Source: Acinetobacter vivianii
GTDB lineage: Bacteria; Pseudomonadota; Gammaproteobacteria; Pseudomonadales; Moraxellaceae
Length of the DNA: 64,000 nucleotides
Reading direction: 5' to 3'
Assembly (NCBI RefSeq): GCF_014635885.1
Contig: NZ_BMDR01000003.1
Location: 310,001-374,000, forward strand
Below are positions 8,846 to 17,086 of the stretch, in pieces. Below the pieces are notes generated by a model. That model was not told the DNA's origin. It was given only the letters and a program-made list of their open reading frames with translations, and made no database searches. Every line of letters starts with the position of its first letter. Within the stretch, counting starts at the first letter, position 1. The position numbers and the translations under genes are program-made.

Positions 8846-9157
8846 AAAATAATGCACACAACGCAATTTATATAGTTTTCCAAAGGGTATCTGAAATTCT
8901 TTTTATTCTGGTATGAAAATTCAACTCCTCACAATTATAGCAAATACTATATGTTGTGGTAATAGCTAAAATCAGACACAAGCGACACATTTTGTCGTTC
9001 AATTTATTTAGAGATGTAATTTACGTTATACAATATTTTTTCTAATGGAAGCTGTTGACTGATTTTGACTACGGTATATGTCAGATTATTTAACTTAATA
9101 GCACTAACCTTTTTCCTACATCTAAGCAACTTGCTAGGCTATTTTGGCAGTGCACAA

Positions 9158-9276
9158 GCAGCGCTGTTAGCTGTAGCAAAAAGATGATGTAGGACTGTTG
9201 GGGAAAATTTAAGCTTTTTCTGTTTGTTGAATTTTTTTGTTAGGTTTCTGCACCTTTATCCACTGGTATAGTCGTG
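9158..9276 (+). repeat. Island direct repeat R2 (partner R1 at 5722-5840)
   Basis: The second copy of the block that begins GCAGCGCTGTTAGCTGTAG and ends around TATCCACTGGTA. It is non-coding, in the same orientation as R1, and lies about 380 bases from the right attachment repeat; R1 lies about 410 bases from the left one. Confidence 0.75.
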
Positions 9277-9659
9277 ATCAGAATATTCCTATGTCAAACA
9301 GTCACGCCCAGCAAGACACGGTACTGTCTCATTCATTTCTGAAGCACTCTATTCTACTGAAGGTCCACTGCGGTACTTCATGAAAAGTACTAGTTTTCTT
9401 CAATTTTCTGGTTACGGTCCATTAATTGTATACCCTAAAAGATGTGGTCTAGTGATGGTCTATCAATCAGTATGCTTGTTATTTTTCTTAAACTTAGCAT
9501 TCATCATTTTTCAGGAAGTTTTGGTCCCTATTCATCTACTCTCTTAACTTTCAATACCTTAGCAAGAATATCACGGTCTCATTGATTCTATTGAATTTCT
9601 TATCAATCCATAAGCCCAATCCATTGTTTTTATTTACAAATACATAGGTATTTTTTCGT

Positions 9660-9706
9660 ACTTGTAATTAGTAGGTCCACAGTTCGAATCCGTGTGCCGG
9701 CACCAT
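9660..9706 (+). repeat. Right attachment-site repeat (attR), tRNA-Thr 3' end duplicate
   Basis: 46 of 47 bases match 5265-5311, covering the anticodon loop to CCA of tRNA-Thr. The rest of the tRNA is absent, so this is a partial copy and not a second gene. It ends nine bases before the GFA-type gene. Confidence 0.88.
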
Positions 9707-9714
9707 TTCTCTCT

Positions 9715-10137
9715 TTATTCTCTTTTCTTCCCCATCATTTTCTCAAAATGCGAAATATTCGGATTTAACAGATCCCATTCATTTGCATGACTCACAAAAC
9801 ATTCTGCTTGCGGTTGATACAAATTTGGATCATCCAGTGTTCCTGCACGTATTGAAATCATCTCAGGTACCAGTTCTGGCAAACCAAACATTTGCGAACC
9901 ACAGTTCGGACAAAAAGCACGGCGGATCGGCTTACCCGATAACCCAAAAGATTCAAAATATTTGAGTTCACCTTCAATTTTCAATTCAGATTGATGAAAG
10001 AAGGCAATCGGGGCATAGGCACTACCAGTGGCCTTCTGACAGTCACGACAATGACAATTAAAACGATAACGCGGCGCAACCTCTGCCTGATAGCTCACTG
10101 CACCACAGAGACATGAACCTTTATATTGATTTGGCAT
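9715..10137 (-). CDS. GFA-family (glutathione-dependent formaldehyde-activating-like) zinc protein
   Basis: 140 residues of the GFA/CENP-V fold. The zinc cysteines are in place: CLCGAVSY near the N-terminus, CHCRDCQ around residues 29-35, and CPNCGSQ around 76-82. Family members bind zinc and some bind glutathione; most, including this one, have no proven substrate. GAGAAG lies just before ATG 10137. It is followed on the same strand, seven bases upstream, by the methyltransferase and oxidoreductase genes, so it is likely the last gene of a three-gene unit, now next to the island edge. Confidence 0.88.
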   Translation of the reverse strand: MPNQYKGSCLCGAVSYQAEVAPRYRFNCHCRDCQKATGSAYAPIAFFHQSELKIEGELKYFESFGLSGKPIRRAFCPNCGSQMFGLPELVPEMISIRAGTLDDPNLYQPQAECFVSHANEWDLLNPNISHFEKMMGKKRE

Positions 10138-10144
10138 ATTCTTC

Positions 10145-10972
10145 TCACTTTTTTACTGCACTGACTTGAATATAACGCACCCATCCATCTTGGTAGAGTT
10201 TTCGGCACAACTTGGCAGTCATTTCGATTTTAAACTGGGCAAAATTAAAACTGTGCTTTTCAGCTTTTCGCGACGCAATATATTCAGCAAAACCATTCAA
10301 TACTGGTTCAGAAAAATCCTGAATTTCTATCGCATCAAAACCATATTGTTCTAAAGTCTGTTCAAGCTGCTGCTGGCCCATTAAATTTTGCCAATTCACA
10401 TCTGCACTTTTTAATAAGTAATGATATTTCTGTTTTTGTAGATAAGTGCAATTCTGCCAATTCTCTGACCACATCAGTGTATGAAAAGCGATTCGGCCTT
10501 TTGAATTTAAAACTGGGGAAACTGAATTAAGAAATGAATTCAAATCGCTGTGGTAAGCCGCATCTATACACAGCACGGCATCAAATGAATTTAAAAGTTG
10601 CAGGGCTTTTAAATTCAAAAAATTTTCACAATGAATTTGAATTTCAGGTAAGTATTCTTGAATGTGTTTGACACAATGAGGCTGAAGTTCAACCGCGCTG
10701 AGTTGCTGAATTTGATAATGCTGGCGCCAGTGCAATAGGCTTGCACCTTGTCCACAGCCAAGATCTAAAACACGATCTGTTGATTTGAGTTGTAGGGAAG
10801 TAGCGATCTGATCAGCCAGACTTTGGCAAGCCAGCGGATAGTCATGATGCTGTCCTTGCCAATATCCTAAATTGCTCCAAGCAAGCGCTGAGTCATCTCC
10901 GAGATGCTGTGCATCAATGGCATATTTATGCCCGATGACTTTTTCAATCAGTGCCTGCTTGAGGGAGGTCAT
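10145..10972 (-). CDS. Class I SAM-dependent methyltransferase
   Basis: 275 residues with the Rossmann SAM-binding motif VLDLGCGQGAS at about residues 68-78 and an acidic motif at FDAVLCIDAAYHS near 130-142. The start codon is one base from the stop of the upstream oxidoreductase gene and has no ribosome site of its own, so the two are probably translationally coupled. Pairing of a methyltransferase with an amine-oxidase-like flavoprotein is seen in loci that modify unsaturated lipids; the substrate here is not known. Confidence 0.82.
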   Translation of the reverse strand: MTSLKQALIEKVIGHKYAIDAQHLGDDSALAWSNLGYWQGQHHDYPLACQSLADQIATSLQLKSTDRVLDLGCGQGASLLHWRQHYQIQQLSAVELQPHCVKHIQEYLPEIQIHCENFLNLKALQLLNSFDAVLCIDAAYHSDLNSFLNSVSPVLNSKGRIAFHTLMWSENWQNCTYLQKQKYHYLLKSADVNWQNLMGQQQLEQTLEQYGFDAIEIQDFSEPVLNGFAEYIASRKAEKHSFNFAQFKIEMTAKLCRKLYQDGWVRYIQVSAVKK

Positions 10973-10973
10973 A

Positions 10974-12272
10974 TTAATAACCGAGTTCTGGTGCGACCTT
11001 CACTTTTGGTTTTAGCCCAACAAATGGTAACGGCGCACCCAAAATTTCAGAAATGTGCATCGCTGAGGTCACCGCTGATTCTAAAATTGGCAAACCATCA
11101 CATGACCATGAACCACAATAAAAGACTTTACGATTCTGGTCTAAATGACGTTGCTGAATTTGCTTGTTCAATGCAACTGTTTCTGAATCCACCACGGCAC
11201 GGGTCAATTTCACCTTGGAAATAATTTTTTTCGGATCAATATCAATCACTGGACACCAAGTCTGGAACACCGCATTTTTACCCACCAAGCTTGGCTCAAT
11301 CGAGTTAATCCACACGGTAAACTGTTGACGGGTAAATTTACGATCCATCATATAGCTGAGTACAGCCCAGTCCTTACGACGTTGCGGCATCACGATCGGA
11401 TCGGTATGAATCACCAGATCACCTTCTTCAAAACGGAATTTTTTCAGTAAGGCAATATCTTCAGCAAACTGCGGCTGTTTCAGGAATCCTTCAATCGCTG
11501 GCGTTGGAGTAGCAATGACCACACGATCAAATAACTGATGCTCACCCTGATCATTTTCAACCAGTACTTTATCGCCCTGTTCTTCCACTTTCTTCACAGG
11601 AGAACCGCTATGGATTTCAATACCATCAATCAGGCGACTCACCAGCGCTGGAGTACCGCCTTTCATACGCAATAGGGCTTCGCCTTCGGTCAATTGACGA
11701 ATAAATTCCAATAACGGTTTCGCAGGCCATTCACCAATGGTCTTTGGATGGCAGGTACAAATCGTATATAGCACAGGCATGACCGTACCATGCCAGAACA
11801 CTTCCTCAATATGATATTGATTCATGAATTCGGCTAAAGTGATGTCCTGATTGTCTGATTTAAAGAATTGATGCACGGCAGTTTTAAGTTGCAACATGCC
11901 CTTAACCAGACGCCAGCCATATTGCTGAATGCCTTTGCGGTTATTAATAATCGGGAAATTACCAATCCGGCTACGTGAAGTCGTCAGCCAGGTATCTGTT
12001 CTATCTTCAAACAGCCAACTGCAAGCCATAAATGTGCGTACAGGGAAAGTTTCAATCCCTAAATAACTGGCCAGACTGAGCGTGTTTTGCCACAGCTTTG
12101 GATTCATGACACGCAAAGGTGCATCAATGATGCCACCATCAAAGTCAATACTATGACTATCCATGCCTCGACCTGCGAGGGCTTCGAATATCGTTACTTT
12201 ATGTCCTGCATCATGTAGGATTCTGGCTGAGGCAAGTCCTGCCATTCCACTGCCGATAATTGCAATATCCAA
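10974..12272 (-). CDS. FAD-dependent amine oxidase-like oxidoreductase
   Basis: 432 residues. The N-terminal dinucleotide-binding motif IAIIGSGMAGLASARIL is followed by an acidic residue at the end of the second strand (IFEA). The C-terminal FAD motif includes YCGSWSCDGLPILESA, typical of the NAD(P)-binding-8/amine oxidase group that includes desaturase-like enzymes. TTG 12272 appears to be the start, with GGGA upstream; no in-frame ATG gives an intact binding fold. It is first in a unit with the methyltransferase and GFA-type genes. Confidence 0.82.
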   Translation of the reverse strand: MDIAIIGSGMAGLASARILHDAGHKVTIFEALAGRGMDSHSIDFDGGIIDAPLRVMNPKLWQNTLSLASYLGIETFPVRTFMACSWLFEDRTDTWLTTSRSRIGNFPIINNRKGIQQYGWRLVKGMLQLKTAVHQFFKSDNQDITLAEFMNQYHIEEVFWHGTVMPVLYTICTCHPKTIGEWPAKPLLEFIRQLTEGEALLRMKGGTPALVSRLIDGIEIHSGSPVKKVEEQGDKVLVENDQGEHQLFDRVVIATPTPAIEGFLKQPQFAEDIALLKKFRFEEGDLVIHTDPIVMPQRRKDWAVLSYMMDRKFTRQQFTVWINSIEPSLVGKNAVFQTWCPVIDIDPKKIISKVKLTRAVVDSETVALNKQIQQRHLDQNRKVFYCGSWSCDGLPILESAVTSAMHISEILGAPLPFVGLKPKVKVAPELGY

Positions 12273-12640
12273 AATTATGTCCCATCAGTTGATGATTTTT
12301 CTTGATTATGACTGATAGTTCGCCTAAACACGGTATTAAAAAATACCAGATTCAGCATTTCAGCCCGTGTTTTGTTGAATTTTATTGTTCATTTATTGTT
12401 ACATTTTATCACAATTCTACTTTTTAACTTAACCCAATGAAAAGATTCAAAATATTACCTTTTAGGCCACAAAAATATACAGAACATTCTTTATTTTTTC
12501 ATTTTCAGTGCTTTAGGGGCTTTGCAACGCTCAAATTTAGCGCTATTCTTTTTGTATAAGAACGAGAACGAAGTCACATAATAAGCTGAATAACTATAAG
12601 TGACAATAAATTAAAAAAATCAATAGAGGACCCTTACAAC
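12273..12640. other. Intergenic region upstream of the oxidoreductase, no supported gene
   Basis: About 370 AT-rich bases. A 40-codon frame beginning at an ATG near 12437 has no ribosome site and is not supported. It should contain the promoter of the minus-strand oxidoreductase operon, but I could not choose a single hexamer pair. Confidence 0.4.
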
Positions 12641-12676
12641 GAAGGCCGATCACGCTTCAAAGCGTGATCGGCCTTC
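12641..12676. repeat. Perfect 17-base inverted repeat
   Basis: GAAGGCCGATCACGCTT is followed after two bases by its exact reverse complement, a GC-rich hairpin. It lies 30 bases past the pirin stop. There is no T run on either side, so it is an atypical terminator or a processing or stability hairpin for the pirin message. Confidence 0.8.
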
Positions 12677-12705
12677 TTATATAACACATTGATTTAATTA
12701 AGCAA

Positions 12706-13572
12706 TCAAGCTTCCATTTGACCAAATTTACCACTATTAAAATCACGAACGGCTTCTACAATTTCCGCTTGGCTATTCATGACAAAAGGTCCATACCCTT
12801 CAATCGGTTCATTCAGTGGCTGGCCAGTCAGGATCAAGAATTTACTGTCTTGTTCAGCCTTGAGACTGAAGTCAATTTCCTCTCGACTGAGTACCACCAA
12901 ACTTGGCGCTTCAATGCTTTGATTACCATTTAAAGTCAACTGACCAGAGAGCAGAACCAGTAAGGTGGTATGCCCTTCAGTCACATAAAAGCTATGTTCC
13001 TGATCTTTCACCAGCGTACCATCCCAAACATTGACTGGGCTAAAGGTCGTCGCAGCCCCTTCAATATCCTGATATTGACCAGCGATCACACGCATTTCAC
13101 TGCCTGCATCATCCAATGCAATGTGCTGGATTTGATCAGCTTCAATTGCCTGATACTTTGCGGGTGTCATTTTTGAATGTGCAGGCAAATTGACCCAAAG
13201 CTGTACCATTTCAAATAGGCCACCTTGATGTGCAAATTCAGGTGAATGAAATTCCTGATGCAGAATCCCGCCACCTGCGGTCATCCATTGCACATCTCCA
13301 GCTTTGATGGTTCCACCACCGCCGCTTGAGTCTTTATGAGTCACTTCACCTTGATAAGCGATAGTGACCGTTTCAAAACCACGATGTGGATGTGAACCTA
13401 CACCATGCTTGGCCGTGGTTGGGTCAAAGCGATAAGGCGCAGCATAATCCAATAACAAAAATGGACTGAGGCTTTGGCCTAAACGGTCATATGAGAACAG
13501 GTTATATACTGGGAAACCATCACCAACCCAGTGCATGTGTTTGTTCTGATACACACCAAGAATTTTCTTCAT
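12706..13572 (-). CDS. Pirin family protein (cupin)
   Basis: 288 residues of the bicupin pirin family. The N-terminal cupin has the metal-binding set HPHRGFET (about residues 56-63) and HQEF (about 103-106). Bacterial pirins bind iron, and some are quercetin 2,3-dioxygenases. ATG 13572 is preceded by AGGAG; a frame extended to 13599 has no such site. It is divergent from ycaC, with a LysR gene beyond, and the three may be one regulon. Confidence 0.9.
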   Translation of the reverse strand: MKKILGVYQNKHMHWVGDGFPVYNLFSYDRLGQSLSPFLLLDYAAPYRFDPTTAKHGVGSHPHRGFETVTIAYQGEVTHKDSSGGGGTIKAGDVQWMTAGGGILHQEFHSPEFAHQGGLFEMVQLWVNLPAHSKMTPAKYQAIEADQIQHIALDDAGSEMRVIAGQYQDIEGAATTFSPVNVWDGTLVKDQEHSFYVTEGHTTLLVLLSGQLTLNGNQSIEAPSLVVLSREEIDFSLKAEQDSKFLILTGQPLNEPIEGYGPFVMNSQAEIVEAVRDFNSGKFGQMEA

Positions 13573-13857
13573 TTGGTTTCTCCTATAGTGTAAAAACACT
13601 GCTGTTGAGATTCATTTTACGCCTCAACAATCGCTGCTTATAGCATCGGATTCGCAACACATTATTCTATATATAGGACAATTTTCTTATAAAAATAGAT
13701 ATCAGTTCACAATCAAAATAATCATCCTATTTTTGATATGGTTTATCTCATTTTTTGAACTTTTTCGACTGGCAAAATTTGACTAGGATTATTTCAGCAC
13801 ATCACAAAAAGAGCTGATCTTTTTATTCTACTTTTACAACAATCTGAGGATACAACC

Positions 13858-14484
13858 ATGACTAAAGACTATATTCGCTTAGACAAAGACAATGCTGCGG
13901 TACTGTTAGTGGATCACCAAACTGGCCTACTTTCATTGGTTCGGGACATCGATCCAGATAAATTTAAAAATAATGTACTGGCGCTGGCAGATGCTGCAAA
14001 GTATTTTAATTTACCTACCATTTTAACCACCAGTTTTGAAAATGGTCCTAATGGCCCGTTGGTGCCTGAACTCAAAGAAATGTTCCCAGATGCACCTTAT
14101 ATTGCTCGCCCTGGACAAATCAATGCATGGGACAATGAAGACTTTGTCAAAGCGATCAAAGCCACAGGTAAAAAACAGTTGATTATCGCAGGCGTTGTCA
14201 CTGAGGTTTGTGTCGCTTTCCCTGCTCTTTCGGCCTTGGCTGAAGGCTTTGAGGTCTTTGTGATTACAGATGCTTCAGGAACATTCAATGCACTCACCCG
14301 CGATGCCGCGTGGGACCGCATGTCGCAGGCAGGTGCGCAACTGATGACATGGTTTGGTATGGCCTGCGAACTACATCGTGACTGGCGTAATGATATTGAA
14401 GGTTTAGGTGCCTTGTTCTCTAATCATATTCCAGACTATCGTAATTTAATGAACAGCTACGCTCAGAATACAGCTCAAAAATAA
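13858..14484 (+). CDS. ycaC: YcaC-like cysteine hydrolase (isochorismatase superfamily)
   Basis: 208 residues, the same length as E. coli YcaC and very similar to it throughout as I remember that sequence. Asp19 (LLVDHQ) and Cys118 (TEVCVAF) are the expected catalytic Asp and Cys of the superfamily. The physiological substrate of YcaC is unsettled. GAGG precedes ATG 13858. It diverges from pirin and has its own terminator before the LysR regulator. Confidence 0.88.
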   Translation: MTKDYIRLDKDNAAVLLVDHQTGLLSLVRDIDPDKFKNNVLALADAAKYFNLPTILTTSFENGPNGPLVPELKEMFPDAPYIARPGQINAWDNEDFVKAIKATGKKQLIIAGVVTEVCVAFPALSALAEGFEVFVITDASGTFNALTRDAAWDRMSQAGAQLMTWFGMACELHRDWRNDIEGLGALFSNHIPDYRNLMNSYAQNTAQK

Positions 14485-14498
14485 AGCTTCACTACATC

Positions 14499-14532
14499 AG
14501 ATTAGAATAGTTGATGCTATTCTAATCTTTTC
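14499..14532 (+). terminator. Terminator after ycaC
   Basis: AGATTAGAATAG pairs perfectly with CTATTCTAATCT around TTGATG and is followed by TTTTC. Confidence 0.88.
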
Positions 14533-14555
14533 ATATTGATTGGAACGTACTGGCC

Positions 14556-15482
14556 TTGATCAACTCATTTGACGACTTTCATTATTTTTATCTGGTGGTC
14601 AAACATGGCGGCTTTAGTGCTGCCAGCGAAGCTGAAAATATCAGTAAGTCCAAGCTGAGCCGTCGTATCATTGAGCTGGAAAATAAATTTAATGTCAGCC
14701 TGATCCAGCGAACGACGCGCCACTTTAAAGTGACCGAGCTGGGACAGGAATTTTATGAAGAATGTTGCAAAGTGATTGCACAAGTTGAATGTGCTGAAAA
14801 TATCTTGCTCAAACAAAAAAATGAACCACAAGGACTGGTCAAGATCAGTTGCCCTCAATTGATGATGCATTTTCAAATCCGGAAATTACTGAATCAGTTT
14901 CTCAAAACCTACCCTAAAGTCGAGATTTCTTTAGAGCTGACCAGCCGTCGTGTTGATATTCTTCATGATGATATTGATATCGCGATTCGCACCAGTTTTG
15001 AACCCAATCAGGATTCTAGCCTCATCGTTCGCGATGTGATCCGGACTGAGCATTGTTTAGTGGCAGCGCCCGAGTTACTCCAAGGTCATACAATTGAGCA
15101 TTACTCAGACTTACAATATTATCCGAGTGTAGCCTTAGGCATCCAAAAGCATCAATATTACTGGCACTTATGTCATGTTGACAGTGATGAAACGGTGGAT
15201 GTGCCATATCAACCGCGGGTTAAAAGTAACGATCTGGCAGGTGTCTATTATGTGGTCAGTGATGGGCTTGGAATCGCGGATCTGCCCTATCTGACCGTAC
15301 AAGCCGACATTGAAAAAGGCAAACTGATTCATTTACTGCCAGAATGGAAATCCAATCGTGGTACGGTTCAATTGGTCTACGCCTCGCGTAAGGGCCAACG
15401 TCTCGTGGTGGAAAAACTGATTGAAAGCTTAATGTCGGGTCTACGTGAATTGGCAAAAACTGACAGTGGCTATTCTTTATAA
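14556..15482 (+). CDS. LysR-family transcriptional regulator
   Basis: 308 residues. The winged helix-turn-helix spans residues 4-62 (FYLVVKHGGFSAASEAENISKSKLSRRI), followed by the substrate-binding domain to about residue 300. The start is taken as TTG 14556 (MINSFDDFHYFY) because no ATG gives a complete HTH. Given its place beside ycaC and pirin it may regulate them; homologous gene sets are common in proteobacteria. A shared bidirectional terminator separates it from gabD. Confidence 0.87.
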   Translation: MINSFDDFHYFYLVVKHGGFSAASEAENISKSKLSRRIIELENKFNVSLIQRTTRHFKVTELGQEFYEECCKVIAQVECAENILLKQKNEPQGLVKISCPQLMMHFQIRKLLNQFLKTYPKVEISLELTSRRVDILHDDIDIAIRTSFEPNQDSSLIVRDVIRTEHCLVAAPELLQGHTIEHYSDLQYYPSVALGIQKHQYYWHLCHVDSDETVDVPYQPRVKSNDLAGVYYVVSDGLGIADLPYLTVQADIEKGKLIHLLPEWKSNRGTVQLVYASRKGQRLVVEKLIESLMSGLRELAKTDSGYSL

Positions 15483-15560
15483 GTCGATCGGAACAAAATA
15501 TTTTTGATTCTTCACGGCCCCTGTCCCAGCAAATTAAAATGTAGATGATAATGAAATACG

Positions 15561-15597
15561 AAAAAAGCCAGTCATGAATGGGCATGACTGGCTTTTT
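15561..15597. terminator. Bidirectional terminator between the LysR gene and gabD
   Basis: AAAAAGCCAGTCATG pairs perfectly with CATGACTGGCTTTTT around six bases. A and T tracts on both sides allow termination of both convergent genes. Confidence 0.9.
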
Positions 15598-15637
15598 ATC
15601 AAACTTTTGCCGTGTAGGACATAAAATTTTTTATGTC

Positions 15638-17086
15638 TTATTCGGATAAATCTACACAGAGATATTTCATTTCGACATATTCTTCTATGCCGAATTTTGA
15701 ACCTTCACGGCCTAAGCCAGACTGTTTAACACCACCAAATGGCGCAACTTCATTTGAAATAGCTCCAGTGTTGATGCCAACCATGCCATATTCCAGTTCT
15801 TCACCCACTCGCCATTGACGAGCTGTACTTTGGGTAAATAGATAAGCCGCTAAACCAAACTCGGTATCGTTCGCCATTGCCACCGCTTCATCTTCGGTTT
15901 TAAAACGGAATAAAGGAGCAAGTGGACCAAAGGTTTCTTCTTTCGACACCTTCATGTCTTGGGTGACGCCCGTCAACACGGTCGGTTCAAAGAATGTTCC
16001 ACCCAAAGCTGAACGCTGTCCACCAATCCGTACCGTCGCCCCTTTCGAAGTCGCATCGGCAATATGAGACTGGACTTTAGCAATCGCATCTTCATCAATC
16101 AATGGCCCTTGGGTTGAACCATCCTGACGCCCATCTCCAACTTTCAGTTTGGATACGGCTTCAACTAAACGTTCCGCCAACGCATCGTAAATGCCATCTT
16201 GTACATAAATACGGTTAGCACACACGCAAGTTTGTCCGCTATTGCGGTATTTGCTGGCCATAATGCCCTGCACCGCCTGTTCAAGATTGGCATCATCAAA
16301 CACCAGTACAGGTGCATTACCACCTAATTCAAGCGAGAGCTTTTTAATGCTTGGCGCACATTGTTGCATCAAGATACGACCCACTTGCGTTGAGCCTGTA
16401 AAACTGAGCTTACGGACAATATCGCTTTCACATAAGGTCTTGCCGACCTCAACTGCATCACCACTGATATTGATCAGCACATCAGCAGGTAAGCCTGCCT
16501 GTAAAGCCAATACTTCAAGTGCATACGCGGTTAATGGCGTCTGTTCCGCAGGTTTGACCAGCATGGTACAGCCCGCAGCAATCGCAGGTGCTGCCTTACG
16601 GGTAATCATCGCGGCTGGGAAATTCCACGGCGTAATTGCAGCCGTTACCCCAATCGCTTGTTTAATCACAAGTAAGCGCTGATGGGGCTGGGTTGAGGTT
16701 AACACTTCACCATCAATACGGCGTGCCTGCTCGGCAAACCAGCGAATAAAGGAGGCTGCATAGGTAATTTCACCACGTGCTTCTGCCAGTGGTTTACCTT
16801 GTTCAGCCGTTAAAATCTGCGCCAGATTTTCTTTATGCTCGAGCATCAGGTTGTACCACGCCAACAACACATCCGCACGGAACAGCGCAGTTTGCTTTTT
16901 CCATGCCGCCTGTGCTTGAGCAGAACGCTGAATCGCAGCGTCCACAGCCGCACGGTCATAGGTTTTGACCCAAGCCAAGGTATCGCCAGTTGCTGCATCA
17001 TTAACTTCAATATAATCACTTGATGCAGGCTGATTAAATGCAATATCTGGGTGTTTTAAAAGATACTGCAAATTGTTTTGAATCAT
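15638..17086 (-). CDS. gabD: NAD(P)-dependent succinate-semialdehyde dehydrogenase
   Basis: 482 residues of the aldehyde dehydrogenase superfamily. It oxidises succinate semialdehyde from GABA to succinate, which enters the TCA cycle. Catalytic Cys287 lies in NSGQTCVCANR, general base Glu253 in LELGGNAPVLV, and the coenzyme segment PWNFPAAM is at 153-160. A second Cys289 after the catalytic one is typical of GabD, where it can form a redox disulfide. ATG 17086 overlaps the gabT stop by four bases, so the genes are coupled. The assignment as GabD rests on this pairing and on the sequence. Confidence 0.95.
   Translation of the reverse strand: MIQNNLQYLLKHPDIAFNQPASSDYIEVNDAATGDTLAWVKTYDRAAVDAAIQRSAQAQAAWKKQTALFRADVLLAWYNLMLEHKENLAQILTAEQGKPLAEARGEITYAASFIRWFAEQARRIDGEVLTSTQPHQRLLVIKQAIGVTAAITPWNFPAAMITRKAAPAIAAGCTMLVKPAEQTPLTAYALEVLALQAGLPADVLINISGDAVEVGKTLCESDIVRKLSFTGSTQVGRILMQQCAPSIKKLSLELGGNAPVLVFDDANLEQAVQGIMASKYRNSGQTCVCANRIYVQDGIYDALAERLVEAVSKLKVGDGRQDGSTQGPLIDEDAIAKVQSHIADATSKGATVRIGGQRSALGGTFFEPTVLTGVTQDMKVSKEETFGPLAPLFRFKTEDEAVAMANDTEFGLAAYLFTQSTARQWRVGEELEYGMVGINTGAISNEVAPFGGVKQSGLGREGSKFGIEEYVEMKYLCVDLSE

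Larger units (their letters stand above)
8693..9659. other. Island right arm, no supported gene
   Basis: Nearly 1 kb without a reading frame of 60 codons on either strand. It holds two 11-base repeats (8815-8845), repeat R2 (9158-9276) and AT-rich sequence. It may be the decayed remains of an integrase gene or of an attachment region, but no integrase motif could be read. Confidence 0.5.
5312..9706. mobile_element. Integrase-less genomic island at tRNA-Thr
   Basis: About 4.4 kb between the two tRNA-end repeats, more AT-rich than its surroundings. Cargo is a GIY-YIG protein on the plus strand facing two unknown genes on the minus strand; about half of the island is non-coding. No integrase, excisionase, replication or phage structural gene is visible, so it is either a decayed remnant or a non-autonomous element moved by a helper integrase. 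The boundaries come from the repeats and the cargo from reading the frames; mobility itself is inferred. Confidence 0.8.

Noticed and set aside
5722-9276. CRISPR array or insertion sequence from the R1/R2 repeats
   Set aside because: Only two long degenerate copies 3.4 kb apart, no spacers, no terminal inverted repeats and no transposase.
8693-9659. Decayed integrase gene
   Set aside because: Expected by analogy with tRNA islands, but none of the tyrosine recombinase motifs could be read in any frame.
9660-9706. Second tRNA-Thr gene
   Set aside because: Only the 3' half of the tRNA is present, with no acceptor 5' strand or D arm; it is an attachment-site copy.
12437-12559. 40-codon frame upstream of the oxidoreductase
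   Set aside because: No ribosome site and no sign of conservation can be seen from one sequence.
16242-16682. 146-codon frame antisense to gabD
   Set aside because: Shadow frame arising from codon bias of gabD.
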